DNA of 51,101 nt from Nocardia kruczakiae NBRC 101016 (GTDB taxonomy: Bacteria > Actinomycetota > Actinomycetes > Mycobacteriales > Mycobacteriaceae). The notes below the pieces were generated by a model. The model saw only the letters and a list, made by a program, of their open reading frames with translations. It searched no databases and was not told the origin of the DNA. The stretch is taken from contig NZ_BDBL01000004.1 in assembly GCF_001612965.1 (NCBI RefSeq), forward strand, positions 1-51,101, in the 5' to 3' direction. The number at the start of each line of letters is the position of its first letter. Positions within the stretch are counted from its first letter, which is position 1. Shown here in pieces: positions 34,845-43,733 of the stretch. The position numbers were made by a program, and so were the translations under genes.

Positions 34845-36215
34845 TCAGTCATCCTCGGACCATTCGCCCAGCACGGGCGGGGTGGTCGGGTCGAGGATTC
34901 CGACCAGTTCGCCACCGGGCTCGGCCGGTTCGAGGAAGGTCGGCTCGTCGTCGAATTCGGACCAGTAGTCCTCGTCCTCGTCCTCGTCGCGGCGGATCGG
35001 CTTCGCCGCCACCGGAGTCGACGGGCCCTGCCGCACCGCATCGCCCGCGGCGAACGCGCCCCCCGCCAGGCCGCCCACGATGCCCGCACCCATTCCGGAC
35101 ATCGAGTCGGCGCCGGGGTTGCGGTCCTGGTCGTGGTCGTCGCGCTTGGCCGAATCGGAGTTCTGCGCGGACGACGCCGGGGTGGTGGCCGCCCCGGCAC
35201 CCACGGCGGCGGGGACCACGCCGGGAGCGACTCCCGGCGCCGCTGCCGCCGGGGCGGGTTGCGCGGTATTCGACGGTTTCGGTTGTGTGACAACCGGATT
35301 CGCAGTCGCCGCCACCGGCGCCTCGGGTACCGGAGCAGCCGCAAGCGTGCTGTGCACCGGAGTGGGAACCGGAGTGGAGGGCTCCACGAGCGTCGGTGCG
35401 GCCGCGGCGGGTGCGACGGCCGCGGGACGGTCGGTTGCCTGCTGGTCACCGCCGGGCCGAGCACCGTCGGCGGGGTCGCCGGCGGGTGCGGCGGGCCGAT
35501 CCGCCGGAGCCGCTTCCGGGCCCTGCGGTCCGTCCACCGTCGGCGTCACCTGTACGCCCGTCGCTCGCCCGATCAGATCCGCACTGCCGCCACCCGGCGC
35601 GGTCGCCTCGTTACCCGGTTGTACGACAGCGGGATTCGGATACATGCCGCCGTCGGGGAACGCCGGCACACTGTCGCCGGTGCGCAGGAAGACACCGGCA
35701 TAGACCGAATCCATCACCCGCACGGCGTCCTGACGCACGTTCTCGGCACTCTTCTGCACGGCGACATTGGCAGTCGCCTGTTTCGGATCCAGCAGTGCCG
35801 CTTCCAGATCCGGATGGGCGGTCACCTGTTGCGAGACCGAGGCACGCAATGTCTCGGCTGCGTCGTTGGCCTGCGCGAGTCGTTGTCCGACCACCGCCAT
35901 CACATCGGACAGCTCCTGGCCCAGTCGTTCGAAGGCGGTCACCGCGTCGGCGGCCAGTTGCGCGGCACCACCGCGCCAGCCGTCCGCGATGGCGCCGCGA
36001 ATTTCGGTGTGCGCGGACTGGACCGCGTCGGCCATGGCGGCCGCCGAACTCTGCCAGGCCTGGCGGCCCGCGGTGATGATCTCGGGATTCAATTCCTGCA
36101 CCCCGCGCTGGATATCGCGATGGGTGAGGTGGTCGAACATCTCGACCGTCGGGGCGTAATCCGGATCGGTATGCCCCTGCGCCGGGGGTGTCCCGTTGCC
36201 GCTGACCCTATGCAT
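34845..36215 (-). CDS. PPE/WXG-like ESX substrate
   Basis: This encodes 456 aa. The first 150 residues are helical with a WRG turn (W80 to G82, in DGWRGGAAQLAAD), as in WXG100 and PPE proteins. A Pro/Ala/Thr-rich middle (about 170-380) has low complexity, and the end is acidic (DDEDEDEDYWSEFDDEP region, about 420-435). The start overlaps the preceding gene by 8 nt, so the two are translationally coupled, as is usual for PE-PPE or EsxA-EsxB pairs. EspG follows 39 bp later. The function after export is unknown. Confidence 0.8.
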   Translation of the reverse strand: MHRVSGNGTPPAQGHTDPDYAPTVEMFDHLTHRDIQRGVQELNPEIITAGRQAWQSSAAAMADAVQSAHTEIRGAIADGWRGGAAQLAADAVTAFERLGQELSDVMAVVGQRLAQANDAAETLRASVSQQVTAHPDLEAALLDPKQATANVAVQKSAENVRQDAVRVMDSVYAGVFLRTGDSVPAFPDGGMYPNPAVVQPGNEATAPGGGSADLIGRATGVQVTPTVDGPQGPEAAPADRPAAPAGDPADGARPGGDQQATDRPAAVAPAAAAPTLVEPSTPVPTPVHSTLAAAPVPEAPVAATANPVVTQPKPSNTAQPAPAAAAPGVAPGVVPAAVGAGAATTPASSAQNSDSAKRDDHDQDRNPGADSMSGMGAGIVGGLAGGAFAAGDAVRQGPSTPVAAKPIRRDEDEDEDYWSEFDDEPTFLEPAEPGGELVGILDPTTPPVLGEWSEDD

Positions 36216-36642
36216 GTCCCACCCCCACCGGCTGCGACGGTGTTACGACCACCGAAGGTGGTGCGGCCTTGCCGATCGCCGCGGCGGCATCGGCATCGTG
36301 CTGGGCGTAGGCGGCCGCGGCCGCCCGCAGTGTTTGCGCCAATTGCCGTGCGGCATCGGCGTATTCGCGTAACCGATCGACCGCGTCGGCGGCCTTGCCC
36401 TCGAAGCCGCGGCGCAGCGAGTGTCCCGACTCGAAACCGCCGAAGCCCGGCAGGGACGCGGCCGCGCCGAGTGTCCGGATCTGCTGCTCGACCTGGTCGG
36501 CCAGCGACTCGTAGCGGCGCGCGCAGCGCTCGTGGGTGCCGTCGCCGACGAGTACGCCGTCGATCCACAGCTCTCCGTCGTCGACCGCCTGGGCCAGCGC
36601 ACCGACATCGTTGCGCAGATCCCCGGCCTCTTGTGACTGCAT
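36208..36642 (-). CDS. EspC/PE-like ESX substrate with YxxxD motif
   Basis: This encodes 144 aa; the ATG at 36642 follows AAAGGGGG. The protein is helical with FEGKAADAVDRLREYAD (80-96) followed by YAQHD (Y112, D116). YxxxD/E after a helical hairpin is the general type VII secretion signal. It overlaps the PPE-like gene by 8 nt, so the two proteins should form the export heterodimer, with this one supplying the signal. The length is larger than a typical 100-aa partner because of a short N-terminal extension and a Pro-rich tail. Confidence 0.78.
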   Translation of the reverse strand: MQSQEAGDLRNDVGALAQAVDDGELWIDGVLVGDGTHERCARRYESLADQVEQQIRTLGAAASLPGFGGFESGHSLRRGFEGKAADAVDRLREYADAARQLAQTLRAAAAAYAQHDADAAAAIGKAAPPSVVVTPSQPVGVGHA

Positions 36643-36657
36643 CGCGGTCCCCCTTTC

Positions 36658-37302
36658 TCAACCCACTTCCGCGGCGCCGTGACGACGGTCCGCGACCTCG
36701 CGGATCCACTCCGCGATATCGGCGGTGACTGCCGCATGCACCGGCTCGTGCAGCAAATCGTGCCCGGCATCGGTGTACTCGTGCAACCCCACCGACGGGT
36801 GCCGGGCCGCCCACGCACGCGCGGAGTCGATCGGTGCGCGGCGGTCGTCGACGCCGTGCAGCGCCAGAATCGGCAGTCCGGGCGGGAGGGCGGCGGGCGA
36901 TTCGGCGGCCCGCTGCGGTGTCCCGGTCAGCACCATGCCCGCGCACCCGGATATCTCCGGCAGCGACACCGATGCGAGACAGGTCGCCGCACCGAGCGAG
37001 TGGCCCGCCGGGAACAGCGGCGGATCGGGCCGCTCGGCGCGCAGCACCCGGATCAGCGCGGCGGCGTCGCCCGCGAGTTCGGCTAGCGTTCCGGGCGCCG
37101 CCGGATCGCCTTCGCTCAACCCCTGCCCGGCCGTGTCCAGGCACCAGACTTCGATGCCGCGCGCGCCCAGGCCCCGCCCGAGCCGATGGTAATGCCCACT
37201 GTGCTGGCCGGTTCCGGGCAGGAACGCCACCAGCGCCACCGGCCGCTCCACCGGCCACCGCCGGTAGTGCAGTCGACCGCGGGCACCCTGGAAGTACGGC
37301 AT
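36658..37302 (-). CDS. Alpha/beta hydrolase (monoacylglycerol-lipase-like)
   Basis: This encodes 214 aa from ATG 37302. The nucleophile elbow is GHSLGAA, the acid is in HGVDDRRAP and the His in DAGHDLLHEP, a complete triad. An early FLPGTGQHSGHYHRLGRGL supplies the oxyanion-hole region and resembles lysophospholipase or monoacylglycerol-lipase families. No signal peptide is visible with this start. It sits 15 bp upstream of the EspC-like gene on the same strand and may be the first gene of the ESX-substrate unit; a lipid or ester substrate is plausible. Confidence 0.88.
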   Translation of the reverse strand: MPYFQGARGRLHYRRWPVERPVALVAFLPGTGQHSGHYHRLGRGLGARGIEVWCLDTAGQGLSEGDPAAPGTLAELAGDAAALIRVLRAERPDPPLFPAGHSLGAATCLASVSLPEISGCAGMVLTGTPQRAAESPAALPPGLPILALHGVDDRRAPIDSARAWAARHPSVGLHEYTDAGHDLLHEPVHAAVTADIAEWIREVADRRHGAAEVG

Positions 37303-37482
37303 CAGCCCATTGTCACGGGCAGGCGCTACGAAAGCCGTCCCGGCCCGGCGAAGTGAGACCGACATCCGACACGCCCCCCTCGCGCCACGCCGTACGACCT
37401 CGAATGATTACGCTGTTGCGCGACTCGGCACGCGAGCGGGCGTCGGCCGCGTGCGGGTGTCCGGAACTCAGGAGGGCCGCGA

Positions 37483-40400
37483 TTGATTCTGTTCGGTGAT
37501 CGTGTCGTGTGCAGCACCGATGACCTGGTGAGGGCAGCGCGCTGCGAATTCGCGCTGCTGCGCGCGCTCGATACCGAACTGGGCCTTGTGCTTTCGCCGG
37601 ATGCGACCGATCCGGTGCGGTTCCCGCTCGGTTCGGACGCACTGTCGGACGCGGTGTTCGACGATGTGTACGCGGCCCTCGGTGCGAGCGTGATCACCAT
37701 CGATCCGCCGGCCGCCATTACCGCCTCGCAGTTGCGCGGCGCACACGACCGCACCGTCGCCGCCCTCGGCACCGACGCCCCCGCGATCTTCGGGGCGACA
37801 TTCTTCGACGGGACCTTCGCGGCCGGCTGCGCCGTTCTCGTCCGCCGCGACGACCCCGCGCCGGTGCGCACGCGGGGGCTCGCGGCGCTGCCGGAGATCG
37901 CCGCGTCCGACGAAGCCGCGGCGGCGACCGTCGACGAGGTCCGCGACGTGCCGCCGATCCCGAATTCCACCTTCGTCCTGTACGTCCGCTCGTCGTCGTC
38001 CGATGTCGCGGCGCTCATGGAGGCCGCCGCGTGCGCGCGCATGGTGCGGGACAACGGGTTCGACGTCGATCCGTGGGTCCGGATTCGGGACGCCGCGGGT
38101 GCGGAGCGGATTCACGAACTCGGTCCGGCCGAGACCGTCTACGCGGCGCGGCGGATTCGGCTCGCCGCGATCCTCGCCGCCAAACAGGACGAACTGCTGC
38201 CCGTGCAGTGGGGAGACCGCCGCTATCTCGCCTGCGGGCGATGCGCGAACTGCATCGCCGAACTGGTGGCCGGGCGCGATCTGCTGCTGGTGGCCGGTAT
38301 GCGGCCGTCGGTGCGGGCACAGCTGCGCGATGCCGGCATCACCACGGTCGATCGCCTCGCCGCCGCGGATTCGTCGGTGACCGGCGTTGCGGTGCAGACG
38401 TTTTCGACGCTGCGACGGCAGGCCGAACTGCAGTTGCGCCACGAGCGCACCGGGCGCCCGGCCTACGCGGTCACGGATGCGGCCGCCTTCGGTGAGCTGG
38501 CCCCGCCCGATGCCGGCGATGTCTTCGTGGCGGTCGCCGGGTCGGCCGTCGGCGTCGGGGTCGCGGCGCGGAGTGCGGACGGCGGCGACGGGGTGTTCCT
38601 GTTCCACGCATTCACCACGCACGATCCGGTGGCGTTGCTCGAATTTCTCGCCGATCGCCAGCAGCACCACCCCGACCTGCGGATCTACCATTTCTGCTCG
38701 CCGATCCGGACACTACTGGCCGACCTGTGCGCGCGCTGCGGCGCCGACGAGGAGACCGCCGACGACCTGCTCGGCGCCCTGCTGGACCTGTATCCGATCG
38801 TGCGTTCCGCGCTGCTGATCGGCGCCCGCACCTACGATCTGCCGGAGGTACTCGGCCTGCTCGACCCCGGCGCGGAACCGATCCACGCCGACCTCGAATC
38901 ATCCTGTGCGGCAACACTGCGCCTGCGCGAGCGACTCTGCGAACTCGCCGCCGAGCACGACATCCAGCCCTGCCCGGTCCCGCGCCGCACCCTCGCCGAA
39001 CAACCGGCCGCGGTGGAGGCCGCGCTGCGCGAATTCGCCTTCGACTACGACGAAACCCGCAGCGCCGGACAGCAAGCCGCCGCCATGATGGCCGCGGTAC
39101 TCGGTTATCACCGGCGCGAGCGGCAGCCGCTGCACTGGGCACACGAGGACCGCCTGCACCGGCCGATCGGCGAATGGGCAGATACCCCGGGCGTTCTCGT
39201 CGCGGACTGGGCCAGCGTCGACACCAAATGGCAGCACACCGACGACCGGCCGATGCGGCGCTACCTGAAGCTCACCGGCCGGTTGGGCACCGGACGACCG
39301 CCGCCGCCGGGCACCGCGGTACGCACGCTCTACGATTCGCCGGTGCCCGACCTACCGGCCACCCCCGGCCGGCGCGCCACCGCGGCGGCGACAGTGCTCG
39401 GCTTCGCCCTCGACGACAACTTCGACGATGTGGTGCGGGTGGAGGAACTGCTGCCGCCGGGGTGCGCCCCCTACGACGAACTGCCCGTCGCCATCGTGCC
39501 CGATCCGCCGGGCCGCGACGACAATCTGGAACAGGCGCTGAACGCCGTGGCGCACGATCTGCTGGTCAGCCTGCCGGACGTCCCCTTGACGGCCGCCTTC
39601 GACCTGCTGTGCCGGCGACGGCCCCGACTGCACGGATCGGCTGCGCTACCACAGGTTTTCGGCGACTACGCGGCCGCGATCACCGCCGCTGTGCTCGATC
39701 TCGACTGCTCGTATCTCTCGGTGCAGGGGCCCTCCGGCACCGGCAAGCTCGACACCACCGCACGGGTGATCGAGCGGCTGGTCACCCGGTACAAGTGGCG
39801 CGTCGGTGTGGTGGCGCAAACGCATTCGGCCGCCGAGGTGTTGCTCGACGCCGTCGTTCGCGTGGGCGTCCTGCCGGAACTGGTCGCCAAATCGGATGTG
39901 CACAGCGTGGCGCCGGAATGGCTGGGGATCGCCGCCGACCGCTATCCGCGCTTCCTCGACAACGCGGTGAACGGCTGTGTGATCGGCGGTCTCACAGGCG
40001 ATTTCACCGATCCCGAACAGGTGGCGCCGCAGAGTCTGGATCTGCTGGTGATCGCCGACGCCGGGTATTTCCCGCTGGCGCAGGCGATCGCGGTGGGTGC
40101 GTCGGCGCGGAATCTCCTGCTGGTCGGCGATCCGGCGCCGTTACCGGGTACCGGCGTGCACCCGGAGCGCGTGCACGAATCGGCACTGGGGCGCATCGTC
40201 GGCGACAACCCCACGGTGCCCACGGCTTTCGGCTATTTCCTGGAACGCACCTGGCGCATGCATCCGCAGGTGTGCGGGCCGGTGTCGTCGCTGCGCTACG
40301 GCCGCCGGCTGCGCTCCAACGAGACGGTCACCCTCGCCCGCGAACTCGAGGGCGTCGCGCCGGGCGTGCGCGCGGTACCGGTCGAACATCACGGCAACAG

Positions 40401-40839
40401 CACCGAATCCGCGGAGGAGGCCCGCGAGATCGTCCGTCAGGTCCGGTCCCTGCTGGGCCGCACCTGGCGCCAGGGCGTGCTCACCCGGCGGCTGCATCCG
40501 CACGACATCCTGGTGGTCACGCCCTATCACGCGCAGGTGGCGCGCATTCGAATGCTGTTGTCGCGGGCCCGGATCGAGGATGTGGTGGTCGGCACCGCCG
40601 ATCGCTTCCGCGGCCGGGAGGCGGCGGTCGTGCTGATCTCGATGACGACCTCGGCCCCCGCCGACGCGCCGCACGGCATGGACGACCTGCTCTCCCGGCA
40701 CTGGCTGACCACCGCCGTCTCCCGGGCGATGTGGTCGGCGATCGTCGTGGCCTCGCCGCTGCTCACGGACTATCTGCCCGAGACACCCGAGCAGCTGCCC
40801 GATCTGGCCGCCTACCTCGAACTGACCGGGCGCGGCTAG
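37483..40839 (+). CDS. TM0106-type RecB-nuclease/SF1-helicase homologue, probably catalytically inactive
   Basis: This encodes 1118 aa from a TTG at 37483, supported by AGGAGGG ending about seven bases upstream. The layout is that of TM0106-family proteins: RecB-like nuclease region (1-300) with cysteines CGRCANC (251-257), a helical middle with VAGMRPSVRAQLRDAGITTVDRLAA, then a UPF1-like SF1 helicase. The SF1 motifs are altered throughout: Walker A ends GTGKL (756) instead of GKT/S; motif II reads IADAG (857-861) for DEAx; motif III GDPAPLP lacks its Gln; motif V is DRFRGRE (1040-1046) where FQG is usual; motif VI is LTTAVSRAMW. No nuclease D/ExK is visible. The intact frame argues for a retained non-catalytic role. 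Confidence 0.82.
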   Translation: MILFGDRVVCSTDDLVRAARCEFALLRALDTELGLVLSPDATDPVRFPLGSDALSDAVFDDVYAALGASVITIDPPAAITASQLRGAHDRTVAALGTDAPAIFGATFFDGTFAAGCAVLVRRDDPAPVRTRGLAALPEIAASDEAAAATVDEVRDVPPIPNSTFVLYVRSSSSDVAALMEAAACARMVRDNGFDVDPWVRIRDAAGAERIHELGPAETVYAARRIRLAAILAAKQDELLPVQWGDRRYLACGRCANCIAELVAGRDLLLVAGMRPSVRAQLRDAGITTVDRLAAADSSVTGVAVQTFSTLRRQAELQLRHERTGRPAYAVTDAAAFGELAPPDAGDVFVAVAGSAVGVGVAARSADGGDGVFLFHAFTTHDPVALLEFLADRQQHHPDLRIYHFCSPIRTLLADLCARCGADEETADDLLGALLDLYPIVRSALLIGARTYDLPEVLGLLDPGAEPIHADLESSCAATLRLRERLCELAAEHDIQPCPVPRRTLAEQPAAVEAALREFAFDYDETRSAGQQAAAMMAAVLGYHRRERQPLHWAHEDRLHRPIGEWADTPGVLVADWASVDTKWQHTDDRPMRRYLKLTGRLGTGRPPPPGTAVRTLYDSPVPDLPATPGRRATAAATVLGFALDDNFDDVVRVEELLPPGCAPYDELPVAIVPDPPGRDDNLEQALNAVAHDLLVSLPDVPLTAAFDLLCRRRPRLHGSAALPQVFGDYAAAITAAVLDLDCSYLSVQGPSGTGKLDTTARVIERLVTRYKWRVGVVAQTHSAAEVLLDAVVRVGVLPELVAKSDVHSVAPEWLGIAADRYPRFLDNAVNGCVIGGLTGDFTDPEQVAPQSLDLLVIADAGYFPLAQAIAVGASARNLLLVGDPAPLPGTGVHPERVHESALGRIVGDNPTVPTAFGYFLERTWRMHPQVCGPVSSLRYGRRLRSNETVTLARELEGVAPGVRAVPVEHHGNSTESAEEAREIVRQVRSLLGRTWRQGVLTRRLHPHDILVVTPYHAQVARIRMLLSRARIEDVVVGTADRFRGREAAVVLISMTTSAPADAPHGMDDLLSRHWLTTAVSRAMWSAIVVASPLLTDYLPETPEQLPDLAAYLELTGRG

Positions 40840-42014
40840 CCGAAGTTGCGGCCCTCGCCCCGATACGTCGGCACCGTGGTGCGCCGGTCGCCGGCATCGA
40901 CGACCTGGATGGCGTCGAAGCGTTCGCACAGCTCACCGGCCTTGGCGTGGCGCATCCACACCCGGTCCCCGACGGCCAGGTCCGCGGCGCCCGTGAAGGG
41001 CGTCTGCACCTCCCCCGCACCCTCTGTGCCGATCAATCGCAAACCCTTGGGCCACACCGGCTTCGGCACGCGCGACGCACCGGCCGGCCCGGAGGCGATA
41101 TAACCGCCGGCGAAGACGGTGGCGATGTCGGCGGCCGGCCGGCGCAGCACCGGCAGCGCGAAATACAGCGCCGGATGGGGTGTGAACGCGCGATATCCGT
41201 CGAACAGCGTCGGCACGTAGAGGCCGGATCCGGCGGTCACCTCGGTGACCTCGGGCGCTGCCACACTCACCTCGATCGACCCGCTGCCGCCGCTGTTGAC
41301 GATCTCGAGTTCACCGGTCACCCCACGCACCGCCTCCAGCACCTGCGTACGGCGCGTGCCGATTTCGGCCGCGGAGAGCCGCTTGACCAGCCGCACCGCG
41401 GGATTGGTGTCGGGCAGGCCGGCGATCTGGGCCTCGTAGGTCATCACACCCACCACCCGGAACCCGCGCTCGCGCGCGACCCGGGCCAGCCGCTCGGCCT
41501 GCTCGGGCGTCCGGATCGGCGATCGGCGCACCCCCAGATGCAGCGGGCCGACTCGCAACGAGGCATCCACATCGAGGCATATGCGCGGGCTGATTCCGGC
41601 GCCACCGACCGCGGCGCGAATCAGATCCAACTGCGCGACGTCGTCGACCATCAGCGTGATCGAGTCGAGCAGGGTGGTATCGGCGCCCAAGTCGGCCAGT
41701 GCGGCGCGATCGACGCTCGGATAGCCGAGCAGAATGTCGCGCGCCCCGTGGCCGACCAGCCACAGCGCCTCACGCAACGAATAGGACATGATGCCGGCGA
41801 ATCCGCCGCGGCCGGTGAGCTGCGGTCCGAGTACTTCCTCGAGGACCGCGCGGCAGCGCACCGATTTACTGGCCACCCGGATCGGCACCCCGCGGGCCCG
41901 GCGCACCAGGTCCGCCGCGTTGGCGCGCAGCGCGCTCAGGTCCAGCGCGGCCAGGGGCGGATCGAGGTCCGCGGTGGCGGCGTGCAGGGAAGCGATGGGC
42001 GACGCATCTGTCAC
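40836..42014 (-). CDS. PLP-dependent alanine racemase-like / amino acid deaminase-aldolase
   Basis: This encodes 392 aa if started at the GTG at 42014; a TTG at 42026 and GTG at 42017 are also in frame, and no strong ribosome-binding site decides. The TIM-barrel start VRVASKSVRCRAVLEEVL has the PLP-binding lysine (K50) in the usual racemase-fold position. The middle (CLDVDASLRVGPLHLGVRRSP) and IVNSGGSGSIEVS suit the D-threonine aldolase / D-serine deaminase-like branch. Its stop TAG overlaps the nuclease-helicase stop in a shared CTAG (40836-40839). Confidence 0.87.
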   Translation of the reverse strand: MTDASPIASLHAATADLDPPLAALDLSALRANAADLVRRARGVPIRVASKSVRCRAVLEEVLGPQLTGRGGFAGIMSYSLREALWLVGHGARDILLGYPSVDRAALADLGADTTLLDSITLMVDDVAQLDLIRAAVGGAGISPRICLDVDASLRVGPLHLGVRRSPIRTPEQAERLARVARERGFRVVGVMTYEAQIAGLPDTNPAVRLVKRLSAAEIGTRRTQVLEAVRGVTGELEIVNSGGSGSIEVSVAAPEVTEVTAGSGLYVPTLFDGYRAFTPHPALYFALPVLRRPAADIATVFAGGYIASGPAGASRVPKPVWPKGLRLIGTEGAGEVQTPFTGAADLAVGDRVWMRHAKAGELCERFDAIQVVDAGDRRTTVPTYRGEGRNFG

Positions 42015-42067
42015 CACATCAGCCAATCACGAAACTGGTCATACGTCCAGGAGTGATGGGCGCGTCG

Positions 42068-42526
42068 TTACCGATCGACCGCCTTGGTGATCAGCGTCGA
42101 GACCAGATCGTCCAGCACCACGAGCGTGGTCTCGTCGTCACCGTCGGCGAGCCAGCGCAGCACCGCACCCTGGAACACGGCCAGCACATACGCCGAGATC
42201 GCCGTGACCGGCTCGATCCACTGGGTGTTCGAGCGCTCGGCACAGGCGTCCAGCGCCGCACCGACCTCGGCGTCCAGATCGCGCAACCACTCCGCCGCCG
42301 AGAGCCCGGAACAGCCGGCCTCCCCCTCCCAGCGGCGACGTAGGGCGCTGATCGTGAGATCGAGCGTGTGCACCTGCCGTTGCGGCGTGGCCCGGATGGC
42401 CAACCACATCGCACTCACACCGGCATGCAGCACCACCCGCAATGCGCGCGTGCCCGTGCAATCGCAGGCGGCCGACGCGGCGTCGATGGCCTCCTGCACG
42501 ATCGGCCGCGGCCGAACCTGAATCAT
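42068..42526 (-). CDS. TetR-like ligand-binding domain without HTH
   Basis: This encodes 152 aa from ATG 42526, with GTGGAGAG immediately upstream. MWLAIRATPQRQVHTLDLTISALRRRW and the following helices resemble the C-terminal, ligand-binding part of TetR proteins. No helix-turn-helix precedes it: the frame upstream to 42664 does not resemble one. It could be a stand-alone effector-binding protein or an N-terminally truncated relic. It would be unable to bind DNA as a repressor. The PLP enzyme gene is 53 bp downstream on the same strand. Confidence 0.5.
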   Translation of the reverse strand: MIQVRPRPIVQEAIDAASAACDCTGTRALRVVLHAGVSAMWLAIRATPQRQVHTLDLTISALRRRWEGEAGCSGLSAAEWLRDLDAEVGAALDACAERSNTQWIEPVTAISAYVLAVFQGAVLRWLADGDDETTLVVLDDLVSTLITKAVDR

Positions 42527-42917
42527 CTCTCCACTAGCGCTCAACGACGACTCCCTCGGCGAAAGAACTCGCGCACCTCGCCTGCGCGGCTCGCTCAACG
42601 GGCATCCGATCCACGGTGATCTCTTCCGAGTTCCACCCCGGGCGACCCGTTCAACATCCGTCAATGTTAGAGGGTTTTCGGGGATCGCGACCAGGTTCGA
42701 TAGGTCATTCCGTACTGAAAGATTGTTTTGTTACCTCCCCGACACACCCCGCGCGGTGGTTCGGCGGCGGATCCGCCACGGTCAGCGCGGGCGGCGCCCG
42801 GGCGCAAACGCCCAGAACTCTACGGCCTCGCGGCAGGAATCGTTATAACGATGTGGGCGAGCACACACGTGATCCAACGCCACCCCACCGCCGCGAACCC
42901 GCCGATAACCTGGAGTC
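42527..42917. promoter_or_regulatory. Divergent intergenic region without a clear gene
   Basis: This is a 391-bp spacer between the TetR-like gene and the tyrosine phosphatase gene. AACAT (42653-42657) and ATGTT (42664-42668) form a small inverted repeat. An AT-richer patch lies around 42700-42740. I see no helix-turn-helix coding remnant in any frame that would complete the truncated TetR-like protein. TGGAG (42911-42915) serves the downstream gene. Confidence 0.35.
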
Positions 42918-43709
42918 GTGACAACGGTGCGCCCCGATCATCTCCACATTCCCGGCACCTTCAACTACCGCGACGTCGGCGGCCTGCGCACGGCGAGCGG
43001 GACCAAGATTCGCAGCGGAGTCCTGCTCCGGTCGGCCCAGCTGTGCCGGCTGGACGAACGCGGACACGACATCCTGCGCCGGCTCGGCGTCGCCACCGTG
43101 CACGATCTGCGCGGACCCGGCGAGGCCGACCGGATGGGTGCCGACATCCTCCCCGACGGCGTGCGCTTGGAGGTGACACCGTTCCACTCCGGCATCGGCG
43201 CCGCCCGGGCCCCACACGAGGCCCCGCAGGAACCGGCGCTGCCGCCACACGAGGCCGCGGCGCGCGACGATGCCTCGACGACCAGCCGCCATCTCGATCT
43301 GCTCGAGGTCTACACCGAATTCCCCTCGATGCCGGAGGCGGGCGTCGCGATCACCGCCATGGCACGGTCGCTGGCCCGCGGCGACGGCGCGGTGCTGGTG
43401 CACTGCGCGGCCGGTAAGGACCGCACCGGCTGGGCGGTCGCCACCCTGCTGCGCGCCGTCGGCGTCACCGAGGACGACGTGCTGGCCGACTACCTGCTCA
43501 GCAACGAAGCCGTCGAATCGCTGGCCGCCGATGTCGCGCGCAATTCCGGCGAGTCCCTGCCGCCCGCGTTACTGGGGGTGAGCATCGAATACCTCGCCGC
43601 CGGCACCGAGGCCATGCACCGCCACTACGGCACCCTCGACGGCTATCTCGAGTCCATCGGCATCACGCCGCAGCTGCGGGCCGCCCTGCACACCCGCCTG
43701 CTGGAGTGA
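42918..43709 (+). CDS. Tyrosine/phosphoinositide phosphatase, MptpB-like
   Basis: This encodes 263 aa from a GTG at 42918 with TGGAG three bases before. The P-loop HCAAGKDRTG (162-171; C163, R169) is the C-x5-R signature of the Y_phosphatase3 family with the AGKDR variant seen in MptpB, which acts on phosphotyrosine and phosphoinositides. The opening GTFNYRDVGGLRTASG is also family-typical. A short Pro/Ala-rich insert (about 97-120) replaces part of the lid. No export signal is present. The acyl ligase converges, 24 bp away. Confidence 0.92.
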   Translation: MTTVRPDHLHIPGTFNYRDVGGLRTASGTKIRSGVLLRSAQLCRLDERGHDILRRLGVATVHDLRGPGEADRMGADILPDGVRLEVTPFHSGIGAARAPHEAPQEPALPPHEAAARDDASTTSRHLDLLEVYTEFPSMPEAGVAITAMARSLARGDGAVLVHCAAGKDRTGWAVATLLRAVGVTEDDVLADYLLSNEAVESLAADVARNSGESLPPALLGVSIEYLAAGTEAMHRHYGTLDGYLESIGITPQLRAALHTRLLE

Positions 43710-43733
43710 ACCGGTACCGGCGCACCGCGTCGG

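Noticed and set aside
33543..36728. A plus-strand frame of about 1060 codons
   Set aside because: It lies opposite carbonic anhydrase, EspG, PPE-like and EspC-like genes that all have family motifs; the frame has a His/Arg/Gly-rich, motif-free translation.
38727..42056. A plus-strand frame of about 1100 codons crossing two genes
   Set aside because: It overlaps the nuclease-helicase in another frame and continues through an oppositely oriented PLP enzyme; composition is that of a shadow frame.
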